This document shows, in pieces, positions 44,613-55,334 of a DNA stretch of 64,000 bases. The translations under genes were made by a program, and so were the position numbers. The notes under the pieces were generated by a model. That model was not told where the DNA came from, made no database searches, and saw only the letters and a program-made list of their open reading frames with translations. The stretch's first letter is position 1. Each line of letters begins with the position of its first letter. Source of the DNA: Rheum nobile (Eukaryota; Streptophyta; Magnoliopsida; Caryophyllales; Polygonaceae); NCBI GenBank assembly GCA_027886185.1, contig WOAB01000619.1, positions 2,790,001 through 2,854,000 on the forward strand, given 5' to 3'.

Positions 44613-46751
44613 ATGGTTCACACTCGTATTACTAATAATCTACCTCTTGAATTTGATCAAGAGATCGAAAGAACTTTTCATCAGGCTCGCAGGGCTACGC
44701 GTGCATTACTTCAGGAAGCTGATACGATGGCTGACAATCTGCGTGTTACTCTTGAGTCCTTGATGGCTCCTAACTTGGACCAACCAACTCGTGCTGTGCA
44801 ATTTCCTGCCCTTGGTGATGGGGTTAAATTTGAACTCAAGACAGGAGTAGTCCATTTACTCCCGAAATTCAGTAAAACCCCCCTTGAGGACCCTATTCAG
44901 CATTTGGATGAGTTCCTTGAGGTCTGCACCAGCATGCGGCCATCTGATATTACTGAAGATCAGATGAGGTTGATAGTATTTTCTTTTTCTCCGAAGGACT
45001 CAGCGAAGGACTGGTATCATTCTCTACCCCCAGGAAGCATCACTACTTGGGTGAATTTGAAGAAAGTATTCCTTGACAAGTATTTCCCAGCTATCAAGTC
45101 CAATCAGCTTAAGAAGAAGATCTGCAACATTGAGCAACTGTCCAATGAGTCTCTCTACGACTATTATGAACGCTTCAAGAAACTAGTGAAGAGTTGCCCT
45201 TACCATGGTTATGCTAATCATGATCTGATTCTATATCTGCATGGAGGACTCCGTGAAGATGATCGTCGGATGATGAATTCTTCATGTGGTGGAAACATTT
45301 TGAAAAGGACTTATGAAGAAGCTCTGGAGATATTTACTACACTGGTTGATGACTCCAGACAATACAGTGGGAGAGGTTCCCAAAGCTTGGTGGTTGCAAG
45401 TTCTCAATCCAAAATTGATCAAGCTGACTTTGATGTGCTGAGAGAGGAGGTGAGACGTCTGAAACTGAAAGGCACGCCTCAGCAGGCTAAGGCCTGCGAG
45501 ATTTGTCATGACGACTTGCATCCTACTGATTCGTGTCCTACCCTACAAGAGGAAGTGAATGCAGTAGGAGGATATCAGCAGAGGCCCAGGCATGATCCCT
45601 ACTCCAATACTTACAATCCTGGTTGGAGGGATCATCCCAACTTCAGATGGAGAGACCCGGACCAAAACCAACAACATGGTAACCCTCCACAACCTAGGCA
45701 ACCATATGTGCCAAGACCTCAAGGGCAGAGCTCGAATCCTTCGTCGTCTATGGAGGACATGATGAAGATGTTGATGCAGAGCAACGTCGATCTCACTGCG
45801 AATGTTAATAAGCTGACTCAGAGCTCAGTGCAATTCCAAGCAAATACTCAAGCTAGCATTCAGAACTTGGAAAGGCAATTTGGCCAGATTTCTCAAGTGG
45901 TGAATAAGCTGGACGCAAAGGACTCTGGTAAACTTCCATCCCAAACGGAAGTGAACCCGAACATTCAGAATGTCAGTGCGGTAACTTTGAGAAGTGGGAA
46001 AAAGCTCGAAGAAGACAAGCCCGAGGTTAATGAGGAAGAAAACGAGGATTTGGAGAAGAACAGCGACGACGACCGCCGTGAAGACCACGACGCTCGCCGT
46101 GGAGATGAATCTGCTCTCGACTTCTCTGATGGAAATTGCGGCGACTGCCGTACTAATTGCGGCGCCCGCCGTGACGGTGATCCAAGTTCCGAAGTTTCTG
46201 CTGATGTTCACGGTGCCCGCTGCGAAACTTACGGCGCCCGCCGTGATAATGATGTAGCCCTCGACTTTTCTGAAGAAAATTGCGGCGACCGCCGTACGAA
46301 TTATGGCACCCGCCGCCCCTCTGTAGTCGAAGTTGAGGCTGAGAAAGAGTCTGAAACGTCAATTTTTCCTGTTTGGAAGCCTGTTCCACCTTTCCCATCT
46401 GCTTTGAAGCGTACCAAGCCACTTGCGCAGGACAAGGACATGTTTGAGATGTTCAGAAACATTGAGGTCAACATTCCTCTCCTCAATTTGATCAAATCTG
46501 TCCCTCGTTATGCAAAGTTCTTGAAGCAGATGTGCACAACAAAGAGGAACCAAGACAGAAATAGCAAGAAGAAGGTAAAGGTAAGCGAACATGTCTCTGC
46601 TGTGTTTCAGAAACGCTTACCCAAGAAGTGTGGCGACCCAGGTATGTTCACCATCCCTGTCACTATTGGAGGTACCAAGTTCAATAAGGCTATGCTAGAT
46701 TTGGGTGCTTCAATTAATGTATTACCTTCATCTCTCTGTGAATCCTTATGA
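44613..46751 (+). pseudogene. Athila gag-protease (712 codons, ends at a premature TGA)
   Basis: Start at ATG 44613 (MVHTRITNNLPLEFDQEIER), 57 bp after the PBS. The gag core spans residues 80-230 (FELKTGVVHLLPKFSKTPLE, DSAKDWYHSLPPGSITTWVN, LYDYYERFKKLVKSCPYHGY). A CEICHDDLHPTDSCP zinc-like motif is near residue 295. Residues 480-570 are low-complexity and encoded by the GC-palindrome repeats (GDCRTNCGARRDG, YGARRD, CGDRRTNYGTRR). The protease begins with the KCGDPGMFTIP block and LDLGASINVLPSSL. TGA at 46749-46751 lies inside the protease; the same frame continues after it, so this is a point nonsense change. Confidence 0.88.
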
Positions 46752-49060
46752 TTAGGACCCTTGCATGCAACCAAAATTTCCATTCAGTTAGCTGATCGAT
46801 CTAGTGTGCGTCCTATAGGGATAGTAGAGGATGTATTGGTTATGGTTGGTGATCTTACTTTTCCTGCTGACTTCTATGTGCTTAATATGGAACATGATAA
46901 GCATGCAGCTCCTATTCTGTTAGGGAGACCCTTCCTCAAAACTGCTAATACCAAGATTAATATGAGCACTGGTTCCTTGACTATGGAATTCGATGGCCAA
47001 CCCATTAATTATAATATCTATGAGGCCATGAAATACCCGTCTGATGATCATTCCTTGTGTGCGATTGATGTACTTGAGCCTGTGGTACAAGATGTTTTTG
47101 ATGAGAATCACCTAGATGACACGCAATCTATTATTGTTGATTCTAGTTTGGATTTTACTCTATCTACTGACTTGCAGGAAGTTGTCAATGAATTGGATGC
47201 TTACTATAATCTTCCTCGTGAGCTACCAGGTAAATCGCCTCTACCACTAACCCTGCCTAGCGAGAAGCTTTTTCCCTCTATTGTGCAGGCACCAGTGATT
47301 GAGTTGAAGCAACTTCCCGAGCACCTCAAGTATGTTTTTCTTGGAGACAAGGAGACACTACCGGTGATCATCTCCAGCAAGCTCACTAAGGAACAAGAAG
47401 ACAAGTTGGTGGTGGTTCTTAAGGAGCATAAGACAGCAATCGGGTGGACCATTGCTGACATCAAGGGAATCAGCCCTACCACCTGCATGCACCGTATTCT
47501 GCTGGAAGGAGAGGAGAAGCCTTCGAGACAACCCCAGAGGCATCTAAACCCACCTATGATGGACGTTGTCAAGAAGGAAGTTCTGAAGCTTCTACATGCA
47601 GGTATGATTTTCCCTATTTCTGACAGTAAGTGGGTTAGTCCTACGCAGGTTGTCCCGAAGAAAGGAGGGATTACAGTGGTGGAGAACCAACATGGAGAGC
47701 TCGTTCCCACGAGACTACAGACAGGCTACAGAGTATGTATTGACTACCGCAAGCTGAACGCGGTTACCAGAAAGGACCATTTTCCTCTTCCATTCATTGA
47801 TCAAATGCTCGAGAGACTGTCGGGGCGTGCGTTCTACTGCTTTTTGGATGGATACTCAGGCTACTTCCAGATAGCCATTGCACATGAGGATCAAGCAAAA
47901 ACGACATTCACTTGTCCCTTTGGCACTTTTGCCTATCACAGGATGCCATTTGGGTTGTGCAATGCTCCAGGAACCTTTCAGCGGTGTATGGTAAGCATCT
48001 TTTCTGAGTACATTGAGAACTTCATAGAGGTCTTTATGGATGATTTTACTGTATATGGTGATAATTTTGATGCCTACCTGATCCACCTATCACTGGTGCT
48101 TGCAAGATGTATTGACACTAATTTAGTGCTGAATTCTGAGAAGTGTCACTTTATGGTTGAGCAGGGCATTGTATTGGGTCATATTGTGTCGTCTAGGGGT
48201 ATTGAGGTCGATAAGGCAAAGATTGAAGTAATTCAGTCTTTGCCCTATCCTACTAATGTTTGCGAAGTTTGTTCCTTTTTGGGCCATGCAGGTTTCTATC
48301 GCAGGTTCATTAAAGACTTCTCCAAGATCTCTTCACCTCTGTGTGACCTGCTGAAGAAGGAGATGGGATTTGAGTTTACAGCTGAGTGTCGGGCAGCCTT
48401 TGATGAACTGAAGGCTCGCCTTACAAGTGCCCCAATTATTCAGGCCCTTGATTGGTCTAAGCCATTTGAGATCATGTGCGACGCCAGTGACTATGCTGTG
48501 GGGGCTGTGCTGGGCCAAAAGGATGGTAGAGCATCCCATGTGATCCAGTACGCTTCTATGACGCTGAATGGTGCGCAGAGGAACTACTCCACCACTGAGA
48601 AGGAGATGCTTGCTGTGGTGTTTGCTCTTGAGAAGTTCAGGCAGTACCTCCTTGGTACAAAGGTCTTTGTCTACTCCGACCATGCTGCTCTGCGCTATCT
48701 CATGACGAAGAAGGAAGCCAAGCCACGGCTGATCCGGTGGATCTTATTACTCAGCGAGTTTGATGTGGAGATCAAAGATAAGAAGGGTGCTGAGAATCTT
48801 GTTGCTGACCATCTCAGCCGAATTGTCCAGGAAGATAGCACCCCCCAGCCTCAGATTCAGACGAGATTCCCTGATGAGTCTCTTTTCAGGCTGACTACTG
48901 TGGAGCCATGGTATGCTGATTTGGTGAATTTTCTCACCACGGGTGAATTCCCTCCACCTTTCAACAAGGCTCAGAGGGACAGACTACGCAGCTCAGCCAA
49001 ATTCTTTGTCTGGGACGATCCCTACCTATGGAAGCACCGTTCTGATCAGGTAATTCATAG
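46752..49060 (+). pseudogene. Athila protease end, reverse transcriptase, RNase H and integrase start
   Basis: The frame continues the protease (ILLGRPFLKTANTKI), then RT: ISDSKWVSPTQVVPKKGG, YRVCIDYRKLNAVTRKDHFP, FCFLDGYSGYFQI-like palm, MPFGLCNAPGTFQRCM and the catalytic VFMDDFTVYG. The connection domain (SFLGHAGFYRRFIKDFSKIS) and RNase H (IMCDASDYAVGAVLGQ, NYSTTEKEMLAVVFALEKFR, YSDHAALRYL) follow. The integrase N-terminus starts before 49060, where the hAT MITE interrupts; the open frame reads on for about 77 meaningless codons into the MITE. FMDD instead of YxDD is usual in this lineage. Confidence 0.92.
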
Positions 49061-49695
49061 TAGGGGTGAGCAAACGGATATATCCGATCCGATCCGGTAT
49101 ACCGGATATCCGGTTCAAAAAATTTACAAAATCTCGATCCGTATCCGGTCCGTTTTGAAACGGATATCCGGTAAAAAGGACCCGGATCGGATCGGATATT
49201 TGAGCTGGATATCCGAATTATCCGGTTACTACAAATCTATTAAAAATAAATCAATATATTCATTTTTAAAATTCAAAAGTAATAAATTGTAAATTAAGAA
49301 ATAAAATTTGTAGGTTGTTTCTTAATTTGTTCGTACGATTTAAATTATATACACACTTATTATTCATATGAAAACATATTTACACTATTTTACTTGGACA
49401 ACAATATAAATATGTGATTAAGGATGTAAAATTTATTAATATATTACTCAATATATTAGTTATAATAAACAAATTTATGATTATAAATATTATATGAATA
49501 GTATCGGATATTTTTGGATATCCGGTAAGCTAAATATCTCGATCCGTATCCGGTTCAAGTATCCGGCAAAATCACCCTGATCGGATCGGATACGGATAAA
49601 AACTTAAAGGATATTTTCGGATACGGATTTTTAGGATACGGATCCGCGGATTTTCGGATCGGATCAGCCGGATCGGATATATTTGCTCACCCCTA
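49061..49695. mobile_element. hAT-type MITE inside Athila integrase, TSD ATTCATAG/ATTCGTAG
   Basis: Inverted ends TAGGGGTGAGCAAA on both sides, continuing into ATATCCGATCC. Flanking 8-bp duplications ATTCATAG (49053-49060) and ATTCGTAG (49696-49703) differ at one base. The interior near both ends is packed with CGGATATCCGG and GGATCGGAT palindromic motifs, while the centre is AT-rich. No coding capacity. Removing 643 bp (element plus one duplication) rejoins the integrase frame exactly. Confidence 0.9.
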
Positions 49696-49703
49696 ATTCG
49701 TAG

Positions 49704-50847
49704 GTGTATCCCAGAAAATGAGGTAAACTCTCTCCTTGCTTTTTGTCATTCAGAGGCATGTGGTGGACACTTTGGGGTACAAAGAACCGCGAGAAAGGTA
49801 CTTGACGCAGGATTTTGGTGGCCTTCCATCTTCAAGGATGCGCATAACCACTGTAAATCCTGTGACAAGTGTCAAAGGGTTGGAAATATATCCCATAGGA
49901 ATGAGATGCCACAAACAGGGTTGATTTTCTGTGAAATCTTCGATGTTTGGGGTATTGACTTCATGGGACCGTTTCCTACTTCTTGTGGTAACATATATAT
50001 TTTGCTTGCGGTGGACTACGTTTCCAAGTGGGTGGAAGCGAAGGCCACCAGGACTGATGATGCCAAAGTTGTTGCAGATTTCTTGAAGTCCAACATATTT
50101 ACCAAGTTCGGTGTGCCAAAAGCTCATATCAGCGATAGAGGAACTCACTTCTGCAATAGAACAATCACTGCTCTGTTGAAGAAATATCACGTCAAGCAGA
50201 GAGTTTCTACCGCCTATCATCCTCAAATGAATGGACAAGCTGAAGTGTCCAACAGGGAGATCAAGTCCATCTTGGAGAAGACTGTGTCTCCCAATAGAAA
50301 AGACTGGAGTTTGAGGCTTGATGATGCACTTTGGGCATACAGGACATCTTACAAAACACCGATTGGAATGTCACCCTTTCGGTTGGTGTTTGGTAAGGCT
50401 TGTCACCTTCCAGTGGAGCTAGAACACAAGGCATATTGGGCTATCAAGAATTGTAGCATGAAATTGGATGATGCTGGAGTGCTTCGTAAGCTACAATTGC
50501 AAGAGCTGGAGGAGGCCAGGATCGAGGCTTATGATAATGCCATTCACTACAAGGAAAGGACTAAGGCTTGGCATGACAAGAACATACTGAGGAAGGACTT
50601 TAAGGTTGGAGACAAAGTCCTCCTATTTCAGTCACGCCTTAGACTTTTCCCAGGCAAGATGAGATCGCGCTGGGCAGGACCCTATTATGTGGCCAAAGTC
50701 TACCCACATGGTGCCGTAGAACTATTTGATTCAGCATCACAAACTTTGTTCAAGGTGAATGGGCAAAGAGTGAAGAAATACCATGAGGGTTTCACCAAAG
50801 ACACCATTGAAGAGGCGTTCCTGAAGGAACCCGAAGCTGACACGTGA
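49704..50847 (+). pseudogene. Athila integrase (intact from the MITE onwards)
   Basis: Open from the MITE to the TGA at 50845-50847. The HHCC zinc domain (FCHSEACGGHFG, HNHCKSCDKCQRVG) is followed by the catalytic core: GIDFMGPFPTS (first Asp), HISDRGTHFCNR (second Asp) and QMNGQAEVSNREIK (Glu). The C-terminal region includes FRLVFGKACHLPVELEHKAY and the GPF-like RWAGPYYVAKVYPHGAVELF. All catalytic residues are retained. It cannot be expressed as part of pol because of the MITE and the upstream stop. Confidence 0.9.
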
Positions 50848-51580
50848 TGAGCCAGAATGAGGTCGAGCCACGACGTTAACTACGACGCTTCTCGGGAGGC
50901 AACCCGATGGTTAGGTAGTTTATTTCCTTTCCCTTAGTTATCTTCTTTTGATTTTGTTTAATTTTGTAGTTTTTATAGTTCTGTGTTGAACTAACCTGCA
51001 GGAAGCATTTTCGAGTGAAGAAGGAGTTCACGGCGCCCGCCGCGCATCTTACGGCGCCCGCCGTAAATGCCCACCAAGCAATGTTGGCTACGACCTAAAA
51101 ACGGCGACCACCGTTTAATCATGGCGCCCGCCGCAATTACGGCGGCCGCCGCCCTTCTTACGGCGCCCGCCGTGATTTTCCTCCTCCAACACTCTACTCT
51201 CGGCAAATGACGGCAATCGCCATTTTATTACGGCGATCGCCGCCATTTTCAGGTTCGATTCTTTCCTTTGAAAATAAATAAATAATAATAATAATAAAAA
51301 AATGGGCCCCGAAAAAACCTTAAACGGGGTGCAAAAGACGCAAAAATAAATACCCCGAAAACACCTTAAACGGGGAGAAAAAGTCAAAAAAAAAATCCCT
51401 TTTCCCTTTTTACCCCTCTTTTCCCCTACCAGCCCTTTACCTTTCCCCCTCTCTCTCTCTCTCTTGCCTCACCAACCTCCAAACCCTACCCTCCCAACAG
51501 CGCCCGCCGCAAGCCCGCCGCCCAACAGCCCCCGCCGCCGCGCCCGCTGCAGGACAAGGTTCCCTCCCGGCGACCGCTGC
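50848..51580 (+). other. Spacer between Athila pol and the extra ORF, GC-palindrome rich
   Basis: No gene. From 51028 to 51250 it carries about nine copies of the ACGGCG(C/A)CCGCCGT-type palindrome, then an AT-rich part with the repeated CCTTAAACGGGG (51319 and 51365), a CT microsatellite (51450-51466) and further GCGCCCGCCGC copies to 51580, where the gypsy element is inserted. The stretch would act as a long leader of the extra ORF. Confidence 0.7.
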
Positions 51581-52314
51581 TGATGAGGAATCATTCCCGC
51601 CATTAGTGCCAACCTTTGATGGACCGATTACTAGGTCAAGATTGAAGGAACTACGTCAAGAGCTGGAGACGTTTATGGCACATGATGTATCACATGACGA
51701 AGAGGACAAGTCCAAAGTCAAGGCGTTGACTTTATTGGTCAACGTTACATATGTTTAATCTTATTAATTTCTACATTGGATATTTTTAGGATTATTAATT
51801 ATTTATTTTTAGCTTTCTATTTTCGGGTATTTTTGGAACAATTGTAGCCCGTTTTTGGGAAGCTAGGGCCGGCCCTCCTAGGGTATTTAAGGCCTCCCTT
51901 GTCTTCTTCATTAGTTAGATTCCTCACATTGTTGAAACACAAAAACAAAGCTTGGTTTTTGCTTTGAAAACTCGGCTCCCCGTGAGAGTCTCAATCGATT
52001 GTTCTTTCCTGCTTAGTTGTTTTCGTCTTTGTCAAGTCCCTCTGGAGTTGGTGATTTCGTACTTCATAAGCAATCCTCTCCGTGCTCCAAGTTCGTCAGC
52101 GATTCTTGGTTGTGTGGCGTTGTAGAGATCGGGTTGGTAGATCGTTCAACAAGGTTCCTTGCTATCAAGCAAGCGGGTTTTCTCGTCGTTTCTATTGGTT
52201 CTATCTATTATCCTATCCATTAGTTTCACTTCCGCTATTGTTCTAATCTTGTGTTTTCTTTTGTTTTGAGATCCGTTGCCTAGATCCATCTTCTACACGG
52301 CTAACCCCGTATCA
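51581..52314 (+). repeat. Nested gypsy 5' LTR
   Basis: Starts TGATGAGGAATC and ends CCCCGTATCA. TATA-like GTATTTAAGG at 51882-51891. Its first 178 bp are the same sequence that encodes the pol C-terminus in the 3' LTR. Confidence 0.95.
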
Positions 52315-52316
52315 AT

Positions 52317-52329
52317 TGGTATCAAGAGC
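52317..52329 (+). other. Primer-binding site with one extra base
   Basis: TGGTATCAAGAGC, two bases after the LTR: the initiator tRNA-Met PBS TGGTATCAGAGC with an extra A. The insertion might weaken priming or postdate integration. Confidence 0.75.
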
Positions 52330-52925
52330 TTTGCGGCTTCGGATCGCCTTTGACGGTTCCAGATTCATCATCAAAAATTGGATCTTCCTGTTTTCCATCG
52401 TCAATTGAATTTCTTTGTTTGAGTCACATTAGTGAATTGTTAGTCTGACTGATTGTTTGCTCTTGTTTGTCTTGGAAAGAAGTTCGTTGCGGTTGATTGT
52501 GACTACGAGGATCCACAAAAACATACCAAAACCGTCCAAAAATCAGCAAAAATTTCGCCCCCCCCCTCCACCATTGTTGTTCGAACCCTAGCTTGGCGAG
52601 CAAGACACGACGGCGTCCAGGTTCGTGCGCGCCAGAGATCCGGTTGTTCAATTTTGGTAATCTTCAAGATACTTGCTTGATTTTCTAGAGATTTTATTTT
52701 ATCTTTATGGTGTAATATCCCAGGAAAAACAAGTTGCATAAAAGAAAATTATATATATATATATAAAAAAAGCATTATCGAAATTCAAAAAAAAAAAGAA
52801 GAGGAAAAGGCATCTGGGATTTTTGAGAATTTTTCAGATTTTTTTTTTTCGAAATATAAAAAAAAAATAAAAAAAATTTAGGGTTCCGTTTCAGATTTTT
52901 TTTTCGGACCTCTTTGTCGCCGCAA

Positions 52926-53330
52926 CAGTACCCGGCCACAACCCGACCGGGTCGAGACCGGGTGAGCCTCAGTTAACCCAGCCCTCACGTACCTGCCACC
53001 GACCCGGCCCCAACCCGACCGGGTCCCACCCCGGGTTGCGCTCAGTCGCCACCACCCGGCCTCCACCCGACCGGGTCCTGCCCGGGTTCCGCTCAGTCGA
53101 GCCCCACCCGGCCTGTCCCCACCCGACCCCAACCCGACCGGGTCCCACCCCGGGTTGCTCTCAGTCCACCCCACCCGACCCCAACCCGACCGGGTCCCAC
53201 CCCGGGTTGCTCTCAATCCACCCCACCCGACCCCAACCCGACCGGGTCCCACCCCGGGTTGCTCTCAGTCCACCCCACCCGACCCCAACCCGACCGGGTC
53301 CCACCCCGGGTTGCCCTCAGTCGAGCACTA
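52926..53330. repeat. 52-bp GC-rich minisatellite in the gypsy leader
   Basis: A unit with GTTGCTCTCAGTCCACCCCA, ACCCGACC and GGGTCCCACCCCGG recurs with exact 52-bp steps at 53154, 53206, 53258 and 53310; earlier copies at 53035 and 53087 are looser. Units contain the palindromic CCCGACCGGGTC. Because 52 is not divisible by three, frames drift through all three phases and give spurious proline-rich open frames on both strands. Confidence 0.92.
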
Positions 53331-53759
53331 CCCCCTCTTGCCCGAACCCCTTCTCCCTTCCGTTCCCTCGGGTCACTCTCGGCTCCAATTGGCTTCGTTC
53401 CGAGTCGACAAAGGTACGTCTTTCTGACTTACAATTCACATTTCTTGAGTTCGAAACACATATATAGCCCCATCTTTAGTTGCATTTCATTCTTGTGACT
53501 ATAGTTGTGTCGCTTTCCTTGTTGAGTCGTTCTCTAGTCTCGCTTTTGTTTGAGTCATTTTTTCGTCGTACATCTACTTGTCTTGTCTACTACATCTCTG
53601 CTTGACCTTGATTTGCTGCGTATCTTGAGAACATAGAGAACTTGTCATTTACGAGCCTAACTTCGCAGGTTGTACAATCACCGAGTGCAAACACTTGAGA
53701 GTTTTTTTTTTTGGTTTTCCTAACCTTAACGTCTTTCTGTGTTCGTCTAAGTGGTGATC

Positions 53760-55334
53760 ATGACAGGTTCCGGTGATGAACATGTTACTGCAAATGGTTC
53801 CCATGTCGATATGCAGGCGATGCTACAACAGTTGGCTTCTACAGTCGCGCAGTTGTCTGCGAAGTTTGACTCGTTGGAGACCCGCTCCAACCCACTCCCG
53901 GCTACGCAGGAACACATTGGTCCATCGCATAGCGCACCGCTTCCCGCCACCGAGCCCTTGGTCGACCAAGCCACGGCCTACCAAGCGGCGATGGACGAGC
54001 GTCGCCAACCGCTAGCCACTGGCACCGACCGCATACGCCCGATTCGGCATCCCGCCCCTCGTGATAGGTCTGAGTCCCCTCCTATGTCGATACGTTCTAG
54101 TTTATGGGGTGATGATGATATGCAGGACTATGAGCGCGAGGAGCGTAATGAGTGGCGTCCTTACCGCCCCCGGAATGACCGCGGACAGCCCCGCCGCCGT
54201 GAAGCCGAACAAGACGGCATTGGACAGATCAAAGTGAAGATCCCGGCTTTTGATGGAAAGTGTGATCCAGACGTCTACCTTAAATGGGAGACGAAGATTG
54301 AGCAGATTTGGGGTTGCCACAATTTCCCTGAACATAAAAAGGTACAACTCGCTGCTCTTGAATTTACTGGTTATGCTTTGGTTTGGTGGGATTCTGTTGT
54401 GAAGGCTCGAAGACAAGCCATGGACCCTCCGGTCAACACATGGAACCAGATGAGAGCTATGATGAGGGCCCGCTTCGTTCCCCACCACCACAATAGAGTT
54501 CTCCGCAACCGTTTGAAGACTATGAGGCAAGGCTCTTTAGGTGTTGAAGAGGTCTACAACAATATGCAGATAGCCATGGCACGCGGCAACGTCGTCGAAG
54601 ATGAAGAGGCTACTATGTCCAGGTATCTACGTATCTTGCATCCTCATTTAGCTGACACTATAGAATTGTATCCCTATTCTACCATGACAGATTTGCTACA
54701 CCAAGCAATTAAAGTGGAGAGACAATTCAAGTCCAGCTATACCCAACAACACCGCACGGTGCCACAACGCCAAAGTTGGCGTCCCGACCAGCAGCAGGGC
54801 CGCACCGGACACCAGAGATCCCGCTCAGCAACCGGTCCGCCTCGCGGCAGTGAGCAGAATTCTCGTGGTGCGCACCCCTCTACCTCCACCGCACCACAAC
54901 AGCCCACACGGCCCGCCCCTGCAGTTACACGAGGTAACCCTGCTGACCCTCCTCCTAGAGCTAGAGATATCACTTGCTTTAAATGTCAAGGAAAGGGTCA
55001 TTACATGAAGGATTGTCCTAATACTCGTGTTTTGATGATTAATCATTTGGGTGAGTTAGAGTCTGAGTCTGACACTGAGCATGAAAATTTAGTTGCTAGC
55101 CATGATATGAATGAGCATGCCAATGATGATGATTTGGATTTTATTGAATATGAGCATGGTGATTCATTGATTGTTAGAAGGACTTTGCATGTTAATCAGG
55201 CTCCTTGTGATGATAATCAGCGTGAGAATTTGTTTCATACAAGATGTCTTGTTAAAGGGAAAGTTTGCAACATGATTATTGATGGTGATAGTTGTTGTAA
55301 TATTGCTAGTGTTGAATTAGTTCATAAACTGTAA
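53760..55334 (+). pseudogene. Nested gypsy gag and protease start
   Basis: Start chosen at ATG 53760 (MTGSGDEHVTANG); an open frame extends a few codons further 5'. A coiled-coil-like N-terminus (MLQQLASTVAQLSAKFDSLE) leads to the gag core (FDGKCDPDVYLKWETKIEQI, RARFVPHHHNRVLRNRLKTM), then a proline/glutamine-rich region and a CCHC knuckle (CFKCQGKGHYMKDC). The protease begins MIIDGDSCCNIAS, with Asp in place of the second Gly seen in the sister copy (DGGS), a change right at the active site. TAA at 55332-55334 stands where the sister has Gln, so CAA to TAA. Confidence 0.9.

Noticed and set aside
52878..53498. Several overlapping proline/arginine-rich open frames on both strands
   Set aside because: They are created by the 52-bp GC minisatellite, whose period is not a multiple of three; no conserved domain.
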